NCBI RefSeq assembly: GCF_009689585.1
Contig: NZ_AP018694.1
Location: forward strand, 5,013,501-5,077,500
Source: Aquipluma nitroreducens
GTDB lineage: Bacteria > Bacteroidota > Bacteroidia > Bacteroidales > Prolixibacteraceae
Direction: 5' to 3'
Length of the DNA stretch: 64,000 nucleotides
Part shown: piece by piece, positions 43,460 to 55,636 of the stretch
How positions within the stretch are numbered: position 1 is the first letter of the stretch
Layout: every line of letters starts with the position of its first letter
The notes under the pieces: generated by a model
Databases searched by the model: none
Seen by the model: the letters and a program-made list of their open reading frames with translations, nothing else
Told to the model about the DNA's origin: nothing
Program-made: the position numbers and the translations under genes

Positions 43460-46400
43460 ATGAAAAAACATCGAGAATGTAATAGCCATGTCAGGCTGTT
43501 AAAAAAACTATTACGAATTATGAAACTAACGAGCTTTTTAATTCTTGTCTTTGTTATCAGCGTAAATGCTTCAGTCTATTCTCAATCGACGAAGCTTAGC
43601 ATCAATCTCAAGAATGGGACTTTGGTTGAAGCGTTAAAACAAATCGAAAGTCAGTCGGAGTATTATTTTTATTACAACAACGACGAAATAAAGTCTCTGG
43701 AAGGTGTTTCAATTAACGTTGATAAGAAAGAAATAAAAGAAGTTTTAGAAAAATTACTGAATGGAACAAACCTGGAATACAAGATTATTGACCGTTATAT
43801 CGCTTTGAAAAGAAAGAATGAAAATGGGTCAGAACCTGCGATTCAACAACAAAAATCAATCACAGGTAAAGTAGTCGACTCAGGTGGAAATCCGTTACCC
43901 GGAGTTACTGTAGTGGTGAAAGGAACAACAAACGGAACAATCACCGATATCGATGGAAATTATTCGATTGGCAAAATTGCTGATAGTTCAACCTTGCAAT
44001 TTTCATTTGTAGGGATGAAATCGCAGGAGGTAGTAATCGGCAACCAAAAGTCGATTAATGTCACATTGCTCGATGAAACGATTGGTATTGAAGAGGTCGT
44101 GGCTATTGGATACGGTACGGTTAAAAAAAGTGATTTGGCAGGAGCTATTTCACAGGTTAAATCAGCCGACATGGAAAACCGCACCATTGTTCGTGCGGAA
44201 CAGGCTTTGCAGGGAAAAACTGCAGGTGTTCAGGTCATCCAGACATCTGGAGCTCCCGGATCAAATCCAACCATTCGTGTTCGTGGGTTCAGCTCCAATT
44301 CATCATCCGATCCACTCTATGTGGTTGACGGTTTAAGAACTTCAGATATTGGGTCCATTGATCCTAACAATATTGAGTCGATGGAAGTACTGAAAGATGC
44401 CGCTTCGGCTGCTATTTACGGTGCTCAGGCCGGTAATGGGGTTGTTCTTATCACAACCAAAAAAGGTAAAAAAGGAGAGGGCAAAATCAGTTACGACTTT
44501 CAGTATGTAACCAACAAACTGGCTCGCATCCCCAAAGTAATGAATGCCCAGGAGTATGTAAATTATATGACTGAAGCAAACTTTATCACTCCTGCTGAAA
44601 TTTCGGCATTGTGGGATGGAAAAACTGATACGAACTGGGCAGACGTAGCTTTCGAGAATTCGATCATGCAAAAACACAACCTTAGCTTTATGGGTGGAAA
44701 CGATCGGGGATCTTACAACCTTTCGCTTTCGTACCTTGATCAGAATGGTATTGTAAAGGGAGATGATGATGTTTACAACCGCGTAACCGCAATGGCAAAT
44801 GCCGATTACAATATCAACAGTTGGTTAAAGGTTGGTACAAACAATATTGTTGAACGTTGGAAAAGCAAATCGGTAACTGAAAACTCTGAATACGGCAGCC
44901 TTTTGGCTTCTGTTTTAACGATGGATCCGCTTACTCAGCCTTATTTTGATGCAAACAATCTGCCTTCATATATGCAAGACCTTATCAATTCAGGAAAAAC
45001 ATTGCTGAAGGATGAGGATGGCAGATATTATGGCCTGTCTCAAATATATAAATCTGACAATGTTCATCCTTTACTGATGAGAGATCGTGCCGATGCAAAG
45101 AACGAAGGTGCCAGCGTTATGGGAACCATTTATGCAGAAATGAAACCCATTAAAAACCTTACCATTACTTCAAAGCTCGGTTATCGGGGAGCTTTCACCG
45201 GTAGTTATCATTTCAATTATATCTATTACGCCAATGATGTCACAAAAAACGACAATATTGAAGTGGGGCGCACCAACGCCAACAGTATTTATTACCAATG
45301 GGAAAATTTTGCAAACTATGTTTATACACTTGGTAAGCACAATTTGACAACCATGTTGGGTACATCTTATTCCGAACCATATTCAACTACAGTCACAGCA
45401 ACCGGAAATGCAATTTTGAAAGATGACGCACTTTACCGCGATTTGAATTATTTGACAGCAACTGCGACTAAAACGGTTGCCGGTGGATACTCGAATGTAG
45501 GCAGACAGTTCTCTTATTTCGGACGTTTTATTTATAACTATGCCGACAAGTATGTTCTTCAAGGTTCATTACGTCGCGATGCCAGTGATTTATCTATTCT
45601 TCCGATAGAAAGCCGTTGGGGAACATTCCCGGCTCTTTCGGCTGGTTATACCATTTCAAATGAAGATTTTTTTCCAAAAAACACACCAATTAATACAATG
45701 AAGTTGCGCGCCAGTTGGGGGCAGAACGGTAGTACCGGTCCTCTTGGAGGGTTTGCATATCGCGCATCAATTGGAACAATTGGTTCCTATCCCTATTCAG
45801 ATGCCATCGATTACCAGATTGGATCTGCTCCTTCAACCTTGAGTAATCCCCAGCTAAAATGGGAAACTTCGGAACAGTTGGATTTTGGGGTTGATATTCG
45901 CGCATTTAAAAATCGGATGACATTTGGTTTCGACTATTATGAGAAAAAGACCAAAGATTTGCTTGTATCCATTACACCTCCCTATGAAACAGGGGTTGCA
46001 TCTACTGCGGTTAATGCTGGAAATGTTACCAATAAAGGATTGGAATTCGAATTGAACTGGAGTGAGAAAATCCGTGACTTCTCATACAGCATCCATGGAA
46101 ACCTGGCGACCCTTAAAAATAGTGTAACTTACCTCGACCCAAGTATTTCTAGGATTAACGGCGCCTCTTTCCATACGCAACAAGGAATTACTGTTTTTGA
46201 ACAGGGGTATCCGGTTTGGTATATGCGTGGTTATAAACTTTTGGATATTAGTGATGCCACTGGGGATCCAATATTTCAGGATACCAATAATGATGGTGCA
46301 ATTACCGATGATGACAAAGTGATGTTGGGTAGTGGTATCCCTGATTTTACCTACGGACTAACATTAAATGCTGCCTACAAAAGTTTCGACATCACTGTTT

Positions 46401-46825
46401 TCGGAACAGGCTCTTATGGTAATGATGTTTATAACTGCTTGACACGAATTGACCGTCCACGCGGTAACAAATTGGAAATTTTCTACACCGATCGTTGGAC
46501 TCCGACAAATACAACTGCGTCAAAACCGCGTCCAAATGCCAATGGTGAGGATAAATATTGGATTAGCAGCGATGCCGTTATGGATGGCTCCTTCTTCAAG
46601 ATTAAACAAATACAACTTGGATATACACTTCCAAAAACATTGTGTAAAAAGATGTATATAAGTAGTTTGAGAGTTTATTCTTCGGTTGAGGATGCATTCG
46701 TATTCACGTCTTACCCAGGATTCGATCCGGAAGCTTCAGCTGGTTCAACTACACTTTTGGGTGTAGATAAGGGAGCTTATCCAAATTCAATGAAAGTTTT
46801 GTTTGGTATCAACGTAACATTTTAA
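43460..46825 (+). CDS. SusC-like TonB-dependent transporter with STN domain, locus 2
   Basis: This 1121-residue outer-membrane transporter has the same order as SusC 1: signal ending VYSQ, STN domain (TKLSINLKNGTLVEALKQI), carboxypeptidase-like domain (ITGKVVDSGGNPLPGVTVVV; GTITDIDGNYS), DETIGIEEVVAIGYG, plug (VVDGLRTSDIG; MEVLKDAASAAIYGAQAGNG) and barrel ending VLFGINVTF. The N-terminal third is clearly paralogous to SusC 1 while the barrel differs, implying a different substrate. ATG at 43460 (MKKHRE) is preferred to TTG at 43433. The STN domain supports control through the adjacent FecR/ECF pair. SusD follows after 11 bp. Confidence 0.95.
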   Translation: MKKHRECNSHVRLLKKLLRIMKLTSFLILVFVISVNASVYSQSTKLSINLKNGTLVEALKQIESQSEYYFYYNNDEIKSLEGVSINVDKKEIKEVLEKLLNGTNLEYKIIDRYIALKRKNENGSEPAIQQQKSITGKVVDSGGNPLPGVTVVVKGTTNGTITDIDGNYSIGKIADSSTLQFSFVGMKSQEVVIGNQKSINVTLLDETIGIEEVVAIGYGTVKKSDLAGAISQVKSADMENRTIVRAEQALQGKTAGVQVIQTSGAPGSNPTIRVRGFSSNSSSDPLYVVDGLRTSDIGSIDPNNIESMEVLKDAASAAIYGAQAGNGVVLITTKKGKKGEGKISYDFQYVTNKLARIPKVMNAQEYVNYMTEANFITPAEISALWDGKTDTNWADVAFENSIMQKHNLSFMGGNDRGSYNLSLSYLDQNGIVKGDDDVYNRVTAMANADYNINSWLKVGTNNIVERWKSKSVTENSEYGSLLASVLTMDPLTQPYFDANNLPSYMQDLINSGKTLLKDEDGRYYGLSQIYKSDNVHPLLMRDRADAKNEGASVMGTIYAEMKPIKNLTITSKLGYRGAFTGSYHFNYIYYANDVTKNDNIEVGRTNANSIYYQWENFANYVYTLGKHNLTTMLGTSYSEPYSTTVTATGNAILKDDALYRDLNYLTATATKTVAGGYSNVGRQFSYFGRFIYNYADKYVLQGSLRRDASDLSILPIESRWGTFPALSAGYTISNEDFFPKNTPINTMKLRASWGQNGSTGPLGGFAYRASIGTIGSYPYSDAIDYQIGSAPSTLSNPQLKWETSEQLDFGVDIRAFKNRMTFGFDYYEKKTKDLLVSITPPYETGVASTAVNAGNVTNKGLEFELNWSEKIRDFSYSIHGNLATLKNSVTYLDPSISRINGASFHTQQGITVFEQGYPVWYMRGYKLLDISDATGDPIFQDTNNDGAITDDDKVMLGSGIPDFTYGLTLNAAYKSFDITVFGTGSYGNDVYNCLTRIDRPRGNKLEIFYTDRWTPTNTTASKPRPNANGEDKYWISSDAVMDGSFFKIKQIQLGYTLPKTLCKKMYISSLRVYSSVEDAFVFTSYPGFDPEASAGSTTLLGVDKGAYPNSMKVLFGINVTF

Positions 46826-46836
46826 ATTCTGAAATT

Positions 46837-48417
46837 ATGAGAACAAAATTCATATATATATTCTTTTGTATTGCCGGAACCTTACTATTCTCTTCCTGTG
46901 AAGACCGGCTTTTGGTTGAACAGCAGGGCGCAACTTCTGTCGAAAGTTTCTATAAAACCGATGTCGATGCCGAACAGGCAATAGCAGCAGTATATTTTCA
47001 ATGGAGGTCGCAAGCCTATAACGATTTCTTTCTGAAGAACTGTCTTTCAGATGACATCAACTCAGGCGGTGGTTCGAGAGGCGACAATGCCATTCTTGAG
47101 CAGTTAAATGAATACAAATTTAGCCCGTCAAACGGTACGGCCAGTGGATATTTCAGCGGATTGTACACACTTATTTACCGTGCCAATCTGGTAATCAATA
47201 ACTTTTCTGAAGAGTCAACAACCAAGAAAAAAGCTATTGCTGAAGCTAAAGTTGCAAGTGCGTGGGCTTATTTCAACCTGGTAACATTGTGGGGGCCGGT
47301 TCCATTGGTAACAAAACCACTTGCTCCAAGCGAATATCAGCAGGCCAACGGTTCATTGAGTGATATTTGGGCCTATATTGAAAAAGATCTGAACGAAGCC
47401 ATTTCTTCAGGCGAACTCCCTGAAAAATCAAGTGTTACTGACAAAACAATTGGTGCGCGTGTTACAAAGCAATTTGCCCAGGCATTGCTAGGCAAATCGC
47501 AGCTTTTTGAAGGCAAAAATGCTGAAGCTGCGACAACTTTAAAAGCAGTAATCAGCTCCGGAAAATATTCTTTGGTGGCTGACTACAGCAATGTATTACG
47601 TAAGGTTGAGGACTTTGGAGCAGAAAACCTTTTCGAAGTCAACTCAATCAACGATGGAGATAATGCATTCAATCAGGGTACAACTATTTTGGGTAACATG
47701 TACGGCTGGAGAAGCGATAAAATGTCGCTTTTCGGTTACTTCATGAATGCACACGATCTGTATCCAGGTGGTTGGGGATTTGCGAATCCAACCAAGTCGC
47801 TTTACGATGCGTTCGTTGAAATGGAAGGTCAGGATGGATATCGTTTAAATAATACATTAAAAACCTACGAGCAGGTAAAAACCATTGGGGCTCCAATTGC
47901 TCCGGTTACCATCAACGCTGGGACAAGTCTGTATGGGCACGAAGGTGTTTTTGATTGGAAATGGAGGTTTCTGGGTTCGGAAGTTATAACCAATTCATAC
48001 GGATTAGCGACGGATAATAACTATCGAATGATGCGCTATGCCGAGGTATTGCTGCTTGCAGCCGAAGCTTGCCTCCAGTCTGGAGATCAGGCCAGCGCGT
48101 TAAACTACATCAATCAAATCCGGACTCGTGCGAAACTGCCAAACCTTTCTACCTTAACCCTGAATGATATTAAGAAGGAAAAACGCCTTGAGCTTTGTAT
48201 CGAACAGGTGCGCTTTCAGGATTTGGTGCGCTGGGGCGATGCGGCAACAGCATTGGCCAATCGAGGAAAACAGATTCCTGTTTTTAATGGAACAGCTGTT
48301 TCGTATCCATACAGCAACGAAACCTACGGGTTTAAGACTGGTAAAAACGAATTGCTTCCATTTCCTGAACACGAAATGGGTGTAAATCAAAACATTAAGC
48401 AAAATCCAGGATGGTAA
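46837..48417 (+). CDS. SusD-like glycan-binding lipoprotein, locus 2
   Basis: This 526-residue surface lipoprotein has its lipobox Cys at position 21 (LLFSSC). SFYKTDVDAEQAIAAVY is the N-terminal motif, RANLVINNF and AEAKVASAWAYFNLV lie in the helical core, and RYAEVLLLAAEACLQSGD with IKKEKRLELCIEQVRFQDLVRWGD is the C-terminal RagB/SusD signature. It is about 30 residues longer than SusD 1 and only distantly similar. It pairs with SusC 2. Confidence 0.95.
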   Translation: MRTKFIYIFFCIAGTLLFSSCEDRLLVEQQGATSVESFYKTDVDAEQAIAAVYFQWRSQAYNDFFLKNCLSDDINSGGGSRGDNAILEQLNEYKFSPSNGTASGYFSGLYTLIYRANLVINNFSEESTTKKKAIAEAKVASAWAYFNLVTLWGPVPLVTKPLAPSEYQQANGSLSDIWAYIEKDLNEAISSGELPEKSSVTDKTIGARVTKQFAQALLGKSQLFEGKNAEAATTLKAVISSGKYSLVADYSNVLRKVEDFGAENLFEVNSINDGDNAFNQGTTILGNMYGWRSDKMSLFGYFMNAHDLYPGGWGFANPTKSLYDAFVEMEGQDGYRLNNTLKTYEQVKTIGAPIAPVTINAGTSLYGHEGVFDWKWRFLGSEVITNSYGLATDNNYRMMRYAEVLLLAAEACLQSGDQASALNYINQIRTRAKLPNLSTLTLNDIKKEKRLELCIEQVRFQDLVRWGDAATALANRGKQIPVFNGTAVSYPYSNETYGFKTGKNELLPFPEHEMGVNQNIKQNPGW

Positions 48418-48515
48418 CATCAAAGGATAATTAAAAATTCAGGAGGTCGTTTTTGAGGTTTCTAAACAGATTGGAAGTCTGGAGAACGACCTTCTATAAA
48501 TTTAAATGCCAAACA

Positions 48516-49511
48516 ATGAATTATTTAAAGAATATTTTAGCGGTACTTTTTCTTTTCTCAGGTTTGTTCGTTGTAGCTCAGCCTGCTAAAAAAAGCCCTC
48601 ATTTGCCTATTATCGATGTGCATGTGCACACCATGAAGATCAATCCCAATTTTACTTCTGAAATGTGTCCCTGGTTTTTGAGTAACATGCCCGGTGGAGA
48701 CCCCAACGAAAAAATGGTATTTGCTGCTTCCGGCGATTGCGCCAATCCTTTAAAACCTGCTAAAAGCGATGCCGAAATGCAGGCCGCCGTGATGGAAACC
48801 ATGGAGCGGCTCAACATGACCATGGTGGCGTTCAGCGATGCCGAAATTTTGCACAATTGGTATAATGCAGCGCCAAAAGGAAGGATTATTCCTGGAATTG
48901 GAGTCAGTAGTTCAAAAGAAATGACTGTTGAAGCGTTCCGCGATTCGCTTTCAAATGGATTTTATAAAGTGATGAGCGAAGTAGCTCCACAATATCAGGG
49001 TATGTCGCCCAGCGATATGTCCCTCGATGCCTATTTTGCTGTTGCTGAAGAGTTGAATATCCCTGTAGGAATTCACATGGGAACCGGAGGAAACGGAATG
49101 GCTAACATTACTCAACCGAAATATCGGGCATCGATGGGAAACCCACTTTTGCTCGAAGATTTGCTGGCACGGCATCCAAAACTGAAAATCTGGGTTCAAC
49201 ATGCCGGTTACCCGATGGCCGATGAACTGATTGCTCTAATGGGTGCAAATGCCTATGTGTATTGCGACATTTCAGGAATGATATGGAGTTATCCGTTGGA
49301 TGAAATTCATGCCTATATCAAACGCTTGGTTCAGGCTGGTTTTGGGAAACGCATTATGTACGGAACCGATTTTATGATGTGGCCAAAGCTTTTCGAAACA
49401 TCAATCGGTGTAATTGAAAATGCCCAGTATCTGTCGTTTGACCAGAAGCGTGATATTTTATTCAATAATGCCGTTCGCTTTTTTCGGTTGGATGAAAAGC
49501 AATTTAAATAA
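48516..49511 (+). CDS. Exported amidohydrolase-superfamily (TIM-barrel) hydrolase
   Basis: This 331-residue protein has a signal peptide (MNYLKNILAVLFLFSGLFVVAQ) and a metal-dependent hydrolase barrel of the amidohydrolase_2 type: H36/H38 in IDVHVHT, a His in VGIHMGTG, WVQHAGYP, and D285 in MYGTDFMMWP. That family includes decarboxylases and hydrolases of aromatic acids and lactones. An exported member within an esterase-rich locus suggests action on a small released product such as an aromatic acid or lactone. The ATG at 48516 begins the signal peptide. It lies 98 bp after SusD. Confidence 0.88.
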   Translation: MNYLKNILAVLFLFSGLFVVAQPAKKSPHLPIIDVHVHTMKINPNFTSEMCPWFLSNMPGGDPNEKMVFAASGDCANPLKPAKSDAEMQAAVMETMERLNMTMVAFSDAEILHNWYNAAPKGRIIPGIGVSSSKEMTVEAFRDSLSNGFYKVMSEVAPQYQGMSPSDMSLDAYFAVAEELNIPVGIHMGTGGNGMANITQPKYRASMGNPLLLEDLLARHPKLKIWVQHAGYPMADELIALMGANAYVYCDISGMIWSYPLDEIHAYIKRLVQAGFGKRIMYGTDFMMWPKLFETSIGVIENAQYLSFDQKRDILFNNAVRFFRLDEKQFK

Positions 49512-49709
49512 CTGGATTTTAAGATGGTTAATATATAATTATTCAGTAAGTTAACGTGATCCGATTGGCTGTATAAATTCTGTTTTCGTCAATACTGAAA
49601 ATAAATCTATGTGTCGGTTAAACACAATGTAATTTTAAGGGTCTAATTCGATACCAATCGAATGTTAAAAGCAAAACATATTTTTCAAAACAAATACTGT
49701 AAAACTTAA

Positions 49710-50906
<1,197 letters not shown>

Positions 50907-50918
50907 AAAGATGTCAAC

Positions 50919-50968
50919 AGTCATTGGGAAAAGTGAATCAGCTTTCCCAATGACTGATTCTTTTTTTT
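50919..50968 (+). terminator. Intrinsic terminator
   Basis: A 13-bp perfect stem (AGTCATTGGGAAA / TTTCCCAATGACT) is followed within 3 bases by a long T-run. It ends 34 bp before the next ATG, so the following genes may have their own promoter or depend on read-through. Confidence 0.9.
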
Positions 50969-51002
50969 ATGACTTTTTACTAATGACTAACGGACCAAAA
51001 CG

Positions 51003-51827
51003 ATGAACCTAAAAACTAATTTTTTAACATTATTCCTGATCTTGATTTCAGGAATCTTTGCTTCTGCTCAGGAAGTATTCAAAAACAACGACCTCACAAT
51101 TACCAAGCTTGAAAAGAACATGTGGGTGGTCGAGACTTCCGACAATACCACCATGTACATCATCGAAGGCTCGAAAAAAGCCATGCTTATTGATAATGGA
51201 ACCAAGTGTGAAAAGTTGGATGAAGTAATCAGGCAAATTACCCAAAAGCCACTCATTGTGATGATTACGCATATTCATCCCGATCATGCCGGAAACATTA
51301 AGTATTTCGATCAAATTTATTTTCATCCGGGCGATACTGTTTTAATGCGCACGATGAAGGTTGCCTACAATGGAAAAATCAACTACGTGAAAGATGGTGA
51401 GAAATTCGATCTGGGAGGAACTACAATCGAAGTTCTATTCACGCCCGGACATACTCCCGGCTCAATCGTTTTGCTCGATCGAAAAGCTGGTAACTGCTAT
51501 TCTGGTGATGCTTTTGGTTCCGGGCAAGTTTGGATGCAACTCGAACCACATGTATCAATGGCCATTTATGCACAATCGTGCCGTACCATGGAAGCCTTGA
51601 TGGATAAGGGAATCACCAAAATTTACTGCGGCCATTATCCATATGTGAAGAAAGCCTACGACAAAACCTACATGACCGAAATGCGCCAACTGGCCGAAGA
51701 ATTATCGAAAGGCAAAACCAGCACTGCAAAACCTTATCCTACCAAAGTCGCAATAGGTACTCAAAATCCAATGATAATCACTAAAGGTAGTGCCAGCATT
51801 GTTTACGACCCCGCAAAAATTAATTAA
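51003..51827 (+). CDS. Exported metallo-beta-lactamase-fold hydrolase
   Basis: This 274-residue protein has a signal peptide (ending FASAQ) and the metallo-beta-lactamase fold with both zinc sites: THIHPDH (H90, H92, D94, H95), then TPGHTPGS, YSGDAFGSG and YCGHYP. All ligands for two metals are present. Sequence type is the general MBL hydrolase group, not an antibiotic-resistance enzyme. The placement between CE1 esterases (7 bp to the next gene) suggests hydrolysis of a lactone, ester or thioester made during substrate breakdown. The substrate is unknown. Confidence 0.9.
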   Translation: MNLKTNFLTLFLILISGIFASAQEVFKNNDLTITKLEKNMWVVETSDNTTMYIIEGSKKAMLIDNGTKCEKLDEVIRQITQKPLIVMITHIHPDHAGNIKYFDQIYFHPGDTVLMRTMKVAYNGKINYVKDGEKFDLGGTTIEVLFTPGHTPGSIVLLDRKAGNCYSGDAFGSGQVWMQLEPHVSMAIYAQSCRTMEALMDKGITKIYCGHYPYVKKAYDKTYMTEMRQLAEELSKGKTSTAKPYPTKVAIGTQNPMIITKGSASIVYDPAKIN

Positions 51828-52688
<861 letters not shown>

Positions 52689-52700
52689 TCTGCAAACTCA

Positions 52701-53837
52701 ATGATAAAATCAATAAAATATATCGCGTCAATTGGGCTTTTGGCTTGTTTTTCATTGGCCGGAAATGCCCAATTCCCGGGATACAAACCAACTCCGGGCG
52801 ACACACTCAAATCGATTCGTATTTCAGCCGATAAAAAAGTAACCTTCAGCATTTATGCACCAATAGCCTCGGAAGTCACCGTTTCAGGCGACTTTCAGCA
52901 AACGTATGGTGCGTTGAAACTTCAGAAAGATCAGATTGGAATTTGGTCGGTAACAGTTGGTCCAGTTGCGCCCGATTTATATACTTACGATTTTTCGGTT
53001 GATGGAATGAAGGTTATCGATCCGAAAAACATCCAGTTGAAGGAAGGTGCTGGCGGATATTCTAACCTGCTTGAAGTTCAGGGCAAAGAAGCCGATTACC
53101 TGGCTGTGAAAAATGTACCACACGGAAAACTCGAAAAGGTTTGGTTCAACGCGGCCACTTTGGGGAAAACCAGTCGGGTACATGTTTACACACCTCCGGG
53201 TTACGAAAATATGAAAGGCAAATTGCCGGTGCTTTATTTACAGCATGGTGGCGGCGATAATGATGCTTCGTGGGCAACGGCCGGACGAGCCAATTTTATT
53301 TTGGATAATTTGCTGGCTGAAGGGAAAGTGAAACCTATGATCGTTGTCATGCCTTTCGGAAATCCTGGCAGAGGTTTCTTTTCAGGCGCCGGGGTGGACG
53401 CCGATCCGTATTACAACTATTTCTTCAAAGATTTGGTACCTTATATCGAATCGCATTACAACGCAGGTACAACTCGCGAAAGCCGGGCTTATGCAGGCCT
53501 TTCCATGGGCGGACTTCAGGCTTTAAATATGGGCATTTTTTATCCAGAAAAGTTTGCGTACGTACTGCCGCTCAGCACTGGTTTCTTTCCTGAAATCCTG
53601 AAATCGATGGAAGAAAAGTACACCTCGAATTTGAAAAATCCTGAAATCAATAAGCTGAAGCTTTTCTGGATAGCGATGGGTGGTGAGAAAGATATTGCTT
53701 ACCAAAACGGCGAAAATACCAAAGCGTTGTTCGACAAATTCGGCATAAAATACCAAACCAACAGCTATCCTGCCGGACATACTTTTATTACCTGGCGGCA
53801 CAACCTGGTTGAATTTGCACCACTGCTTTTTAAATAA
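52701..53837 (+). CDS. CE1-type esterase with N-terminal E-set domain, 3
   Basis: This 378-residue exported protein (signal ending GNAQ) has a beta-sandwich (KKVTFSIYAPIASEVTVSGDF to about residue 110) and an esterase domain with LYLQHGGGDNDASW, nucleophile S268 in GLSMGGL and His H360 in AGHTFITW. Its C-terminus (EFAPLLFK) matches that of esterase 1 (QFAPLLFK), showing common origin. The His motif lacks the EGGHTW form of the others, so the acid-side pocket may differ. It is followed after 36 bp by a type-B carboxylesterase. Confidence 0.92.
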   Translation: MIKSIKYIASIGLLACFSLAGNAQFPGYKPTPGDTLKSIRISADKKVTFSIYAPIASEVTVSGDFQQTYGALKLQKDQIGIWSVTVGPVAPDLYTYDFSVDGMKVIDPKNIQLKEGAGGYSNLLEVQGKEADYLAVKNVPHGKLEKVWFNAATLGKTSRVHVYTPPGYENMKGKLPVLYLQHGGGDNDASWATAGRANFILDNLLAEGKVKPMIVVMPFGNPGRGFFSGAGVDADPYYNYFFKDLVPYIESHYNAGTTRESRAYAGLSMGGLQALNMGIFYPEKFAYVLPLSTGFFPEILKSMEEKYTSNLKNPEINKLKLFWIAMGGEKDIAYQNGENTKALFDKFGIKYQTNSYPAGHTFITWRHNLVEFAPLLFK

Positions 53838-53873
53838 TTTGCAACACATCTACCACTAACTAAAACACACGAA

Positions 53874-55409
53874 ATGAACCGATTAATTCCCTTATTGCTT
53901 GTCACTCTTTTCTTTGCCTGTACCACGGCTCAGAAAATAGACAAAATTGATGTGAATTCAGTGAAGGTTAAATCAGGAATTATCTCCGGGAAAACCTCTG
54001 ATGATCAGGTTGTAAAAATCTTCATGGGAGTTCCGTTTGCTGCGCCGCCTGTAGGCGATTTGCGCTGGAAAGCCCCTCAACCTGTAGCTGCATGGGAAGG
54101 CGTTCGTGCCTGTGTGGCTCCACCGGCATCGGCTATTCAAGCTCCGCCTAAACCGTTTATGTGCTGGTCTAAAGAGTTTATGGCTCCTGAATCGCCGCTC
54201 AGCGAGGACTGTTTGTACCTGAATGTATGGACAACGGCCAAGACCGCACAAGATAAAATGCCGGTAATGGTTTGGATTCATGGTGGCGCATTTACAGGAG
54301 GTTCAGGTACTGTGCCGCTTTACGACGGCGAAGCGATCTCGCGCAAAGGTGTCGTGTTTGTGACCATCAACTATCGACTTGGCATTTTGGGCTTCCTTGC
54401 TCATCCTGAACTTTCAGCCGAATCGGAACTTAAAACTTCAGGAAACTATGGAATTCTTGATCAGATTGCAGCCCTGAAATGGGTGAAGGAAAATATTGCA
54501 GAGTTTGGTGGCGACCAGAATAATGTGACTATCGACGGACAATCAGCCGGATCTTTCAGCGTAAATATGTTGGTTGTTTCACCTTTAGCTAAAGGCTTGT
54601 TCCAAAAAGCCATTGCACAAAGTGGCGGAATGTTTGGCAAACAGCTTTCGCTGGGTAGCACTTTGAAAGCGGCAGAAGAGAATGGCAAACAGTTGACCGA
54701 AAAACTGAAGATTGCCAACATGGCGGCTTTCAGGGCTATGCCTGCCGATTCGCTGTTGAAAATTCAGACACGAATTGGCGTAACTGTTGACAATGTGGTA
54801 ATTCCACCAGTTTACGATACGTTCGCTGCCGGAAAGCACAACGATGTGGCTGTAATTTCGGGCTGGAATGCCGACGACGGCGTTTCTTTTGGTCCTGCAC
54901 CTAAGGCAGCCCAGTTTCAGGAGAATGTTAAAAAGCAATACGGCGACAAAGCTGATGCTTTTTTGAAACTGTTTCCGGCGAAAACCGATGAGGAAGCCGC
55001 ACAGTCGCAGAAACTGATTTCGCAGCTTTTCTTTGGTTGGAACAACTATGCCTGGGTTCGTTTACAGGCCTCGAAGGGCACCGGAAAAGCTTACCTGTAT
55101 TATTTCAAACGCGTGCCTCCGGGAGAACCGAACTACGGAGCTTTCCATTCGGCTGAATTTGGCTATGCCCTACACAACCTGAAAAAATGGAACCGCCCGT
55201 TTACCGATGTCGATTATAAAGTTGAAGATTCGATGAGCAGTTATTGGGTGAATTTTGCCAAAACCGGCGACCCCAATGGCGAAGGCCTACCTGTTTGGCC
55301 AGCTTTCAACGAAAATGATCCTCAGATTATCGAGCTCGGCGACGAAGTAAAAGCCGCTCCGCTGCCGTACAGAGAACAATTGAAATTCATGGACGAACTC
55401 AATAACTAA
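53874..55409 (+). CDS. Exported type-B carboxylesterase, 1
   Basis: This 511-residue alpha/beta hydrolase belongs to the carboxylesterase/cholinesterase family. MGVPFAAPPVGDLRW, EDCLYLNVW, VMVWIHGGAFTGGSG and NYGILDQIAALKWVKENI are the family blocks. The nucleophile is S224 in GQSAGS; the Glu and His of the triad lie in the C-terminal half (AFHSAEFGYA). The N-terminus (LLLVTLFFACTTAQ) could be a signal peptide or a weak lipobox at C16. Such enzymes cleave bulky or aromatic esters. Placement after three CE1 esterases suggests complementary acyl groups are removed from one substrate. Confidence 0.93.
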   Translation: MNRLIPLLLVTLFFACTTAQKIDKIDVNSVKVKSGIISGKTSDDQVVKIFMGVPFAAPPVGDLRWKAPQPVAAWEGVRACVAPPASAIQAPPKPFMCWSKEFMAPESPLSEDCLYLNVWTTAKTAQDKMPVMVWIHGGAFTGGSGTVPLYDGEAISRKGVVFVTINYRLGILGFLAHPELSAESELKTSGNYGILDQIAALKWVKENIAEFGGDQNNVTIDGQSAGSFSVNMLVVSPLAKGLFQKAIAQSGGMFGKQLSLGSTLKAAEENGKQLTEKLKIANMAAFRAMPADSLLKIQTRIGVTVDNVVIPPVYDTFAAGKHNDVAVISGWNADDGVSFGPAPKAAQFQENVKKQYGDKADAFLKLFPAKTDEEAAQSQKLISQLFFGWNNYAWVRLQASKGTGKAYLYYFKRVPPGEPNYGAFHSAEFGYALHNLKKWNRPFTDVDYKVEDSMSSYWVNFAKTGDPNGEGLPVWPAFNENDPQIIELGDEVKAAPLPYREQLKFMDELNN

Positions 55410-55446
55410 GTAGTTACAACAATTAAATGTCGCATTTTTATTTCTT

Positions 55447-55531
55447 GACTCACCCCGAGCTCGCTTTACTCGCTCCGCCCCTCTCTCGCGAGAGAGGGGA
55501 AAAGTCACCGTAAGGTGGCTTGGGGTGAGTC
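55447..55531. repeat. Palindromic intergenic element, family A, copy 2
   Basis: Bounded by GACTCACCCC and GGGGTGAGTC, with the same perfect 22-bp inner palindrome (55478-55499) as the element at 11208-11295. A shorter related stretch (CTCACCC followed by GGGGGAGG) lies near 59223-59240. Confidence 0.85.
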
Positions 55532-55636
55532 AATTTTGAAATACAATAGTAAATAATTCCGATTACTAAATGCAATGAAAAAGATTTTGACTAACCTGAA
55601 TACACAACGTAATGCTAAACAATTAATACAAAACCG

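Noticed and set aside
51003-51827. A metallo-beta-lactamase resistance gene
   Set aside because: The fold and zinc ligands match, but sequence type and the esterase operon point to a catabolic hydrolase.
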